This document shows, piece by piece, positions 1-8,400 of a stretch of 13,030 nucleotides of DNA. The stretch covers positions 1 through 13,030 of the forward strand of contig JALLAZ010000655.1 in NCBI GenBank assembly GCA_036939755.1. The letters are read 5' to 3'. The notes under the pieces are model-generated. The model did no database searches. It saw only the letters and a program-made list of their open reading frames with translations, and had not been told where the DNA came from. The position numbers and the translations under genes were made by a program. Each line of letters begins with the position of its first letter. The first letter of the stretch is position 1. The DNA comes from Stephanodiscus triporus (taxonomy: Eukaryota; Bacillariophyta; Thalassiosirophyceae; Thalassiosirales; Thalassiosiraceae).

Positions 1-339
1 TCGTCGGGGAAGACGCCGCCGGCGTCCTCCTATCGTCGCGAATACGCCGCCGCCGCTGACGACGACCTGGCTTGGGTCGTCATCGTATCACCAAAAATTT
101 AGGCGGCAGAAAACGCTGCGCCTGCACCGATCCCTATGGCCTCGTTGCCATCAAGAGCACACGGCGAGGTGACGATGATGATGACGACGACGACGATGAC
201 GACCCAAGCCAGGTCGTCGTGTCGGAGGACACTGGCGTCCCTCCCCGCGCTGCGACGGGACCTGGCGTCATCGTTCGGGGGACTCCGCGACGCGCTCCTA
301 CGGAATGAGGCGGCGTGAAAGGGAGGGGGGGGGAGGAGA
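1..339. other. GC-rich left edge, coding state unresolved
   Basis: This stretch is GC-rich with short overlapping open frames on both strands. Plus-strand frames give an Asp run (about 172-204) and, in another frame, a helix-like Leu/Arg/Ala segment ending at a TGA near 316-318. The first codons in frame 1 read SSGKT, which resembles the end of a P-loop, but the sequence after it does not look like an ATPase and the frame stops at about 100-102. It may be exons of the gene continuing to about 1060, interrupted by unrecognised introns. No product can be assigned. Confidence 0.3.
59..220. repeat. Perfect 28-bp inverted repeat with 106-bp spacer
   Basis: Bases 59-86 are the exact reverse complement of 193-220; the core reads CCTGGCTTGGGTCGTC on the left and GACGACCCAAGCCAGG on the right. 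The arms lie next to GAC/GTC trinucleotide repeats, but their centre is unique sequence, so the match is not merely a microsatellite effect. A transcript across it could fold into a 28-bp stem with a loop of about 106 nt. It could be the ends of a small non-autonomous element, an introner-like insertion, or a chance local inversion. No target-site duplication was recognised outside the arms. Confidence 0.8.
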
Positions 340-1088
340 ATGCGGCTCTCCTCGGCAGGACGCGTCGGTGATGACGACGACGACGAAGACGACGAAGGTG
401 CGATTCTCGCCGCCGCGTCGTTGGTGGGGGTGGAACTAGCCGCGACGACCGCCAGGGAGTGCGCGCGCGCGTTCCTCGAATCAGCGGGAGGATGCGCGGC
501 CGCCCTGTGGCGTTCGTGGTGGCGTCGCCGTTGTCCCATCCCGTTGCGTCGATCGTCTCGGGCGGCATCACGCCGCCGCGACCACTACCACCGCGACTGC
601 CGCGACGAAATCTTTCCTCGACGACGAGCTGCATCGTCCGGACGTTGACGTCGGCGCGACATCGGAGAGAATGCGCGTCTGGAAGAACTCCGTCTCGCTC
701 TTGACGAGGATCGACATGTCGCTGTGGGACCGCGTGGGGAGGGAGGTGCGCGATGAGTCCGTCGCGTACTCGGAACAACGGGGCAAGGAGGACGACGAGG
801 AGGAGGACGGAAATGACGCCCCCTTCATCGCGCCGATCAAAGTTTTCGATGGAGAGGAGGACCAACCCCCCGCGCGAATCGCGACGTCGTCCTCCTCGAC
901 GCTCGGGTCCGAAGGATTCGTCATTCGCGATTGTGGACGCTGGGACGACAAGCGAACGCGGTTTGACCGAGGATCGCGTCGTCGCACTCTTCTCGTACGC
1001 ATTCGAAAGGGCGGGACTGGGGAGGAAATGCCTCGTCGTGCTCGACGACGTGGACCGGATACTTTGGCTGCAATTTTTCAATAGCATT
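340..1088 (+). CDS. Possible AAA+-like ATPase exons, multi-exon or broken gene
   Basis: No single frame covers this region, but three plus-strand pieces look like protein. Frame 1 (340 to about 520) gives an acidic run then an Ala-rich amphipathic stretch. Frame 2 (about 560 to 915) gives an Ala/Thr-rich linker, a segment containing RMRVWKNSVSLLTRIDMSLW, and an acidic patch. Frame 3 (about 915 to 1088) gives EDRVVALFSYAFERAGLGRK followed by CLVVLDDVDRIL at 1029-1064, a good Walker B motif of the AAA+ type (hydrophobics, then DD), with the usual preceding helix. The best protein signal changes frame near 910-930 with no room for an ordinary intron, so an indel or pseudogene is possible. No convincing Walker A was found. 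The coding signal fades at about 1060, where the DNA turns AT-rich. The specific family is not identified; membership of AAA+ is inference. Confidence 0.4.
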
Positions 1089-1186
1089 GTAATAGCTAAA
1101 ACTTTCGAATGCATTCAAAATTATTCAGGCTTAGTAAATTCATATGAACTACTTCAATTCATTTTACTAACATAAACTTAATGCAG
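1089..1186 (+). other. Candidate 98-bp spliceosomal intron
   Basis: A GTAAT donor at 1089 and a GCAG acceptor ending at 1186 bound an AT-rich stretch with a perfect TACTAAC box (about 1165-1171), placed 15-20 bases before the acceptor as expected of a branch point. Splicing here keeps the Walker B frame open from the upstream piece (phase 0) into 1187-1309, which ends in TGA. The downstream reading is hydrophobic but unrecognised, and it conflicts with the minus-strand retroelement reading of the same DNA, so only one of the two can be right. Confidence 0.4.
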
Positions 1187-1428
1187 GAGTATGGTGTCCT
1201 CCCTCCTTCCCTCGACATCATCTGGACCGTCGTCGTCCCACGGATCGCCACGCTCCACCTCCTTCTTTCCGTCGCCGCCATCGTTTCCACCGGCGGTTGC
1301 AATTCATGAACATACCACAATAATTGATACGCAACCCCATTCTCTTCCCCCCTAATCCGATGAATCCAAAACGACCCCCGCCTCATCGCGTGGATGCAGT
1401 CCCACATCCAATGGCGCGCACCTTGCAT
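1159..1428 (-). pseudogene. Weak retroelement RNase H-tail remnant
   Basis: The minus strand is open for 89 codons from an ATG at 1428 and stays open further upstream. It contains GSFWIHRIRGEENGVAYQLL, which recalls the end of reverse-transcriptase-linked RNase H domains, where a conserved Gly, an Asn and Ala-Asp precede Leu-Ser-Arg. Here the Asp position reads Tyr and the Ser-Arg reads Leu-Trp, so if the match is real the copy is decayed. It begins just where the GC-rich gene to its left breaks off, which would fit an old insertion. No reverse transcriptase, integrase or LTR was recognised nearby. The family call rests on one short motif. Confidence 0.25.
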
Positions 1429-3657
1429 GGGACCATAGGGAGCGGCAGTGCCATGAGTTGGTGGTGCCGCTGATCAACCCATGGAGGGAGAGGGCCAAAG
1501 CCTCTGGGGGTTAGGGGGGCGCTGGCTCATGTTGCTTGTGTGTGTTTTGTGATTGTGTTTTGTGTTTTGGCTCGCATACTTAACCCATTTTGTAGAACAG
1601 AGCACCCAACCCATGCTGATATTTCCCCCCTCTTTAATTCAAGAACTAATGCAAAACCGCTCCCACCAAGCCCATCTGACACCTTGCAATGCACTGTGGA
1701 GGTGTCAGTGGCAGTAAAAATGGGGGGATGCAGTTAGGCTCGGCCTTCATTTTGAGGGGGGAAATATGGATTTTTTCATTCTAGTGTACGCTAGGTAGAA
1801 TAATTTAGACACCAGTTTTTTCTTTGAAATGTTACAGTACCATAGAAAAGTGCTCCATCTAAGATCAAATCCAGTCCTTATACATTATCGGAACTCGATA
1901 CAGCTCATAAGCCACATGCCACACATTCCTCAGCACATGTCAGGAAGAAACATGTGGGGAAGGACAAGTGCATCAAGGCTGCAGAAGATCTAAAAACATG
2001 ACATGTCCACGTAGTCATAAATTACTTTCAGTGCTGCAGGTGACAAAAGCTGCCAATTTGAAGAAGGAGGAGAGCATGAACAAAATGTTGAAATCTGCTT
2101 TCAAAACAGAGTCGTCTGACGTATGACAATGGCTGCACAATGTGGGAAGATGACTGCCAGCCATGTTGAGGGCACCAACAATGTGGGGAAGGGGACAAGC
2201 AAGGATGTTGGTCATGAAATGTCCATGGCTGGGATGACGTTGATGGCGGGAAAATGATGATGAAAACACAGCAGTTAGCCAATGGTGGCTTCAGAAGTAG
2301 CAACATTGTAAGCGGCGGCAGCATCTGCCTGATCAGCTGTGCATTGGATGACAAATTGTGTATCTGTTGTCATCATTGCTGCTCAAACAAGGTGGTTATG
2401 GGTTATGGTTAATGCAGGCAGTAACATCAGCAGTGATACTGGCAATGGCAACAATGGTGCCATAGGACATAATGATGACTGCAAGAATATAAAAATCACA
2501 GCAATGGCAGGTGTGGCAATGTGGGGATAATATCAGTGGCAGCAATGCCAGCTAGTATAAAATGGCCAGAGGTTGACAGCAGTGGCAACAATGGAGAACC
2601 AAACCAATGATGAAAGTTATGAAGAGAAGAGAAGGCAGTGATTTCACAATCAGGCACAAAAACCTGGGGGTGGAGATCATTGTGTTGCTGGGGGATTGAT
2701 TACAAACAGGTGATGTTGAAGGTATTACATTGGAACAGTATCAATGACAAACCATGTACTGTACATTTGATCTCAGCTTACCACCCCAAAACTGGGGGAA
2801 ATTCACCATGACTCCTGGTTGGGCAACAAACTTTTTTTGTAGCAAGAGGACTATTTTACTGAGCGAACTGTTCCTTGTATTTCTTAACTTGACTGTGCAG
2901 CCAATGTCGAAACAGCTGGTTTTCCTGAGATGAGCTGTGACAGATCATGTTATACGTGGATATTTGAGCTAATGCAGAAATGGTATCATTTGTGGGTCAT
3001 TCTCTAGTCACAGAGGGGGCCCTGAAACTTGCATTTGGGGTGGATATTGATGGAGAGAATGAGGGTGAAAGCCAGAATGAAGGTGTCAAATATGGCAGAT
3101 ACTATGATAGATTTGATGGGTGACATTGACATTGTTTCTGGGGGGGTTGGAGACAGCAATGATGACAACAAAGAAATGTGTCATCAACAAACTAAACACA
3201 TATAATATAAACATTGCAAACCAAAATATTCTTTAGTTTTAATGATGTAGAGTTGTTCCTCAGCATTTTGGCTGATTGCCAAATGTCTAGGCACTGCGGG
3301 AGGGGATGCATGGCAGCTGTGAATGTTGGTGCCATCATGGTCATTGTATTGTTGTTTACCTAGTTTTACCCAGAAATCATGTGCTTGACATCATTCGATA
3401 ACACAAAACCAACCCCTGTTGCACCATTATCTCCAACAATAATTGGCCACATCCAAAAAGGTCCTCTGGTCTTCAGAAAACCTGTCCAGGTGCCTTCTAG
3501 TGTAGCACTTACAGATGGATGATACGATAGTCATTTGGCTGGGCCCGGATTAAAACAAACAGTGCGAAGCTTGATCTCAGAGCGAGAGACCGGAATCAAC
3601 TCATTGCAATAAGCGTTATTTATATTGTTTCGAGTAACAACCAAGTCACAACATAGA
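1429..3657. other. 2.2-kb region without a convincing gene
   Basis: Open frames here are short and on both strands, and none has recognisable motifs. Visible structure includes a GT-rich tract at about 1530-1572, short G runs, and a loosely recurring word CAATGTGGG or CATGTGGGG at about 1951, 2138, 2179 and 2517. The text between about 2100 and 2620 is rich in ATGG/CAAC words (cryptic simple sequence). Base composition is clearly lower in GC than the blocks on either side. Decayed mobile-element DNA or ordinary intergenic DNA would both fit. The right end holds the 3' flank of the ankyrin gene. Confidence 0.6.
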
Positions 3658-5046
3658 TCAGATCCTCACACGACCGCGGCGACACTGTCGACAAACTAAT
3701 TGGCTATATGCCATCAATCGGAAGAGAGTGGTACACTGCACACCGCAAAAACTGCATCGCCGTCCTATCGCAGTCATTTTCTCGCTAGCACTCAATTCGT
3801 CACTTTTCCCCACGACGGCGGTAAGAGACGACGAAAAGTTGTTAGACAATGACAGCTCCCGTTTATCAGTTGGGCGTTTTTGCATAATAATAGCAGTTTT
3901 CGGCCGACTCGATGAGAATCCGTCATCACTGATGACAGGAACCTCATCGATATTGTCGTTATCGTTATTTCGAACGAGATCGACGGTCGTCGTCTTCCTT
4001 CCATCGGCCGTTGTACCGCCCCCAACGCCGTCTCCTTTGGGAAAAATATCGATTGACGAGGCGAGGGCCATTCGAAATGCATCCTCCCAAACGACGGAGC
4101 GACACCTCCCATCGCGACACGCCGCATCGCAGTCGTAGACGTTCCCCACATCGTCTGGAAACTCGTCGAATTCAGTCTGTACCTCGCCACGATACGGCGG
4201 GCTGAGCGGCCGCGGCCGTCCCCGACGACGGGAGTTCGTCACCGTCGTCTCGGACGAAGACGCGTCGTCGCGACCGACGTCGGCGGCGGCGCGCTCCAGC
4301 AGACGCAGACAATTTTCCCAATCCGCGCCGGTTCCGCCGGCGACGGCGTCCCACCTCCTCACCGACGCCCCCTCCGCCTCGGCCACGTCGGGCGGCATCG
4401 AGGCGCGCGCGCGCGCCGAATCGAGCGGGGTCGCCCCCGACGCATCCGCGGCCCGCAATGCCTCCCCGAGAATGCCCCGAAGTCGCATCTCGCGCAATAG
4501 CAGTTGGACCGCGAGGGGCCGTCCCCCCGCCACGGCCTTGTGAAGCGGCGTGCCGAGGTCTCCGTAGCTCGCGTCCCTTGCGAGCAGGTCCGCCCGACGA
4601 CGACGATGGCGACGACGGCGTCGAACGACGCCGCCGCCGTCATCTCGTTCGTCGCCGTCGTCGTCGTCCGCCCCCCAGGCGAGCAGAACCCGCATGGAGG
4701 AGATCGCCCCCGAGAACGAGGCCCGATGCAGCGGCGTGGCGCCGCCGCCGCGTCCGGCGCCGTCGTCGTCGAGGCCGGTGTCGACGTCGCGACCGGCCTC
4801 CCCGAGAAGCAGCGAGACCGCATCCGCGTGGCCGTGCTGGGCCGCCAAATGGAGCGGCGTTATCCCCCCGTCGTCACCGATCCTCGACGACGCCCAAGCG
4901 GACGACGACGACGAGTTGCGTATGCGACGGGCGAGGGAGGCGACGTCGCCGTATTCAGCGGACGTGGCCGACGAGAGGGAGAGCGGCGCTCTCTTGCAGG
5001 GACAGTCGGATCTCGATGAGGGGTGGGCGGTGGAAGAGGATGCCAT
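3658..5046 (-). CDS. Ankyrin-repeat protein with C-terminal CxxC-CxxC module
   Basis: The 462-aa frame starts at an ATG inside CCATGG and has an in-frame TGA 24-22 bases upstream, so the start is well supported. Ankyrin repeats are visible at about 60-93 (ITPLHLAAQHGHADAVSLLL), 101-126 (ATPLHRAS), 164-200 (GTPLHKAVAGG) and a weaker one from 203 (GATPLDSA); a degenerate one may precede them at about 28-57. The third repeat is split by a charged insert at about 127-151, first Asp-rich then Arg-rich, both coded by GAC/CGA trinucleotides. Residues 260-425 are low complexity and probably disordered. The end has C431-x2-C434 and C452-x2-C455, a likely zinc-binding knuckle, followed by a basic tail. 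Ankyrin repeats mediate protein binding; the partner is unknown. No signal peptide or membrane segment is evident. GC content falls from the 5' to the 3' end of the gene. Confidence 0.85.
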   Translation of the reverse strand: MASSSTAHPSSRSDCPCKRAPLSLSSATSAEYGDVASLARRIRNSSSSSAWASSRIGDDGGITPLHLAAQHGHADAVSLLLGEAGRDVDTGLDDDGAGRGGGATPLHRASFSGAISSMRVLLAWGADDDDGDERDDGGGVVRRRRRHRRRRADLLARDASYGDLGTPLHKAVAGGRPLAVQLLLREMRLRGILGEALRAADASGATPLDSARARASMPPDVAEAEGASVRRWDAVAGGTGADWENCLRLLERAAADVGRDDASSSETTVTNSRRRGRPRPLSPPYRGEVQTEFDEFPDDVGNVYDCDAACRDGRCRSVVWEDAFRMALASSIDIFPKGDGVGGGTTADGRKTTTVDLVRNNDNDNIDEVPVISDDGFSSSRPKTAIIMQKRPTDKRELSLSNNFSSSLTAVVGKSDELSASEKMTAIGRRCSFCGVQCTTLFRLMAYSQLVCRQCRRGRVRI

Positions 5047-5440
5047 GGTCGAAGGCGGGAGTACAGGTCAAAGCGCCGTTTTCCGAGCCGGAGGCGAGGA
5101 AGAATTATTGGTGCTCGTAACCTGTCAGTGTCCCATCCGCATGGTGCAGATAGGAGGTGACTACTCCTCTGAGTAGAAGAAGAGAGATAGGAATATGATT
5201 AGTGATTAGAGCTTATCATCTATCTACCTACCTAGTACGCAACAGTATCTAATGTTTTGTAGGTTATTATGCTTTACAAAGTACTCTACATATTACAGTT
5301 TCCAGTTCAATTGATGATTTTTTCATCGAACGATGTGGCGATGTATCCCTGAATAATGGCATCGCCAGGAGCCAGGAGCCAACAAAATGGTAGTCTTATC
5401 TTTGTCTTTGTCCGTACTGAGTGTTGGATGTCGTTACTTT
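5047..5440. other. Intergenic gap between Dicer 3' end and ankyrin 5' end
   Basis: Both neighbouring genes read leftward, so this gap must hold the Dicer 3' UTR and the ankyrin promoter. It is mostly AT-rich. A CTAT/CTAC-rich stretch at about 5217-5236 resembles one at about 9348-9365 in the divergent promoter to the right. No clear TATA box, poly(A) signal or RNA gene was identified, and the short plus-strand frames have no recognisable content. Confidence 0.55.
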
Positions 5441-8400
5441 TCACCTCCTTCCTTTTTGATAGAGCGATACAAGGTCGGAGATACCAGCGAAACTCATCCG
5501 CAATTCATCCGGGGACAACATCATCAGTTCCAAGAAGTATGGCCGAATCATTTCCCAGGCATCTTTGACCCCGATTGACAACGCAACTGCGCCAATAATG
5601 GACTTCATAGAAAATTGCAAGTCTTCTGAAGCATTGTTCGGAAGCTTCTTCAAGTGACCCATGAGCCGTCCTGCAGCGAGACCCATGTATTGAGGGTTCG
5701 GGCAACTATAGTAGCCATGGCGCTGAACACGCATCTGAAATTCCTCGCTTCCTCCATGGATGAACCAACCTCCGTTCTTCGCCCACTCTTTGGACCCCAA
5801 CAGATCTGCTTCATCCATGTAATCCTTCATAGTGATGGTGGCATCAGCGTTTTCATCAAACAGGCACTCGTGAAATCTGTTCTTTATGAGAATATACGCA
5901 AGAGAATCGTGCGACATCAACACAGTTTTCATCAAATGAATATCCCCCGAGGTGCTGGCAGGATAGAGATGGTAAATCTCAGATACAATACTCAGTTGCA
6001 GAGCAGCATTACCAACGTTAAAAATTTTGTCTCTGAGTTTGGCAAGGCTTTCCAGGCCAATGCAGTCTGGATTGTTCTCCTCGTTGTCAAGACTATCGTC
6101 GAATAGCGCAGAGTGCAGCAGCAAAGACGATATTGAATCTGACTGAAGGGTTTGTAATCGATCTATGCAGGTGATTCGTTCTCCTAGAAGTCGACAGAAA
6201 GCAGCACTCTTTCTTTGTAATATGAGATGAACATGGGGATAACGTTGTAGCATGCCATTTATTTGTTCCAGCTCGGCGGTTCCTGGACATTCATGGAATG
6301 GATATCCTGCAGTAAGACAGGTTCCTTTGCCACAGAACCAAATGCCAATGTGGTTATCACTGACGCCTGGCGCAAAATTATCTGGGAAACACGGCCCGAT
6401 CTCGTTGAGTAATCCCACTGTCATACATCCAGATTTGTCAAGCAAGAAAGTGGCCCCGATCAGGCTCTCTAGTGTGTCACTCAATTGTTTTTTCGCTACT
6501 TCTATTGTCGGTCTTTCGTTACATGCTTGGTAAAAAGCTCTCCATGATTTCGTTGATGACGAAATACCCGCATTGATCAATCTGTGCAGTCCTATTTGCA
6601 AGGCTGCTTTGAAAAGGACCATATTTTTCCCTTGATTAGTTATCACTTGCTCAAACATATCCAATACAAACTCAGTCGTGCTAGAGTGCATCTTTACGAA
6701 CAAGTTCAAAACAATAAAGTGTAATAAGACACTGTCCCCGAGTGTTTCCAACCGTTCATGACCCCGTACATAAGTAGTTGTACTTTCTGCTTCTTGCACG
6801 TCTCCCCTAGTGGCTTTGTCGATCAAGGGCACAATGTCGGTAATAGAGACTGGAATCGAAACCAGCGAAACATTATTTCTTTGAAGTTCACAAAATCTCA
6901 TTGCAAACAAACGCAGCAGGTAGTTTCGCTCTAATTTTCCAACGTAGTTTGACATTCGTTGGCAGAGGTACAAAAAATCTCGTGGCATTGGGAGGACAAG
7001 AGTTAGCTCTGGAACTAGCAGACCACGAGAAGCGAGAAGATTCGAGATAGATCTCTGAGATGACAGGTCAAATGTTGCAGTCAATGTAGCCTCTCCATAT
7101 ATTCGATGGAAAATTGTCGACTCATGCTGCTCATATGACAATCCAGCTACTGGCAGCGCAGCTATGAGAGGGGTGGAGCAACAACGGATGGAATATTTCC
7201 AAAACTGCTTGTAATACCGGACATGTGTGATTTCTGATAATTGGAGCCCCTCAAACGACAACAACGTTTTTTCCTTTAAGTGGTCAGAAAGTAGTGAAAT
7301 CATGTTTCCAGGAAAAAGCGGCGACGTTGAGGTCTCTGAAGAATCATCCTCATTCTCAGCTATCTTAGTTATGAACACCCGCCCTCCAAATCCAGTGGGT
7401 TGAATAAGAAATCGATTTCGAAGCTGGGATAGAGGAATCCTTTCGGCCGTTGCCAAAGGTTTGTGGCGCACAACATCTGACACGACTTTCCAATCGATTT
7501 CTATTTTTGTTGCACTTGTTGACCTTGGGCACAGCGGAACAAACATGTATGATCGACGGCCACCAGGCACGAGGTCGTCTTCGGACATCCTCGGTAGAAA
7601 ATCACCAAAAACCGGTGGCCCCATCCCATACGTCTTGCCATGGTCAAAAAGGACTTTATTGAAGCATTTGGTCAATGTGATAGGACATCCCCCCTCCCCG
7701 AGATTTATTAACGGAGACGCTTGCTCTATCTGTTGGGTCATTTCTGAAACTGTAACTTCAGTCTGATTAGTCATCATAACACGAACGTTTTCACCGCTGA
7801 CGACGGAACATAACGCCGATGACAGAGTAAAATCAGCCGAAAGCTTGTCTCGGTCATTGTACCCATCATCATACACACCGCAACCGCAAACAACACCGAT
7901 CCGTGTGGCTACATTCGCATCGAGACCGATGGCTTCTGATAGTGGGATCTCATTCCCTTCTTTCATCGCTAGAAAGACCAATTCCAACAAGAAGACCTTT
8001 GATTCAAACTTTGCAGTTGCCCATTTCGGCAGTGTAGCCTCATATGCAATATTTGGTTTAGAAACACTCATCGCAGACATGATGTAGTCACTGTCATCGT
8101 TCGTTGCTCCACGAGCCTTCATCCCACGGTTCAACTTGACGAAGGCATCATTGAATGAATCATCCGTACTCTGGTGGAAATCGCTAGATACTTCAAGAAG
8201 AGATTCATTGGGATCGTTGCAGTGTACATCTTTGACAGACACAATGCACTGCATCGCACACGGATTACAATTAGATACGAATTCGCCGTGAGGATTTTGG
8301 ACTGCACCATAGTAGCGGATGCTTTGCAATTGAAATCGTTCATTTGGCTTGCTACCATTTGAGACCATCCCATCCTCCTTCACATCGCTCCTTGTTTCGT

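Noticed and set aside
1..15. P-loop (SSGKT) at the left edge as Walker A of the AAA-like gene
   Set aside because: The residues after it do not form the usual helix, the frame soon stops, and the first Gly would lie outside the window.
134..1114. 326-codon minus-strand open frame with Ser runs
   Set aside because: It is antisense to the trinucleotide-rich plus-strand pieces; the Ser and Arg runs are repeat shadows, and no domain or natural composition is visible.
2015..2354. Minus-strand frames of 84 and 108 codons
   Set aside because: Overlapping frames with Ser/Pro/His-rich composition, no motif, and located in cryptic simple sequence.
4458..5120. Plus-strand Arg-rich frames over the ankyrin gene
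   Set aside because: Antisense of GAC/CGA repeats; the minus strand has clear ankyrin motifs and a well-placed start and stop.
5654..6106. 150-codon plus-strand frame
   Set aside because: Antisense of the Dicer RNase IIIb coding sequence with no recognisable domain.
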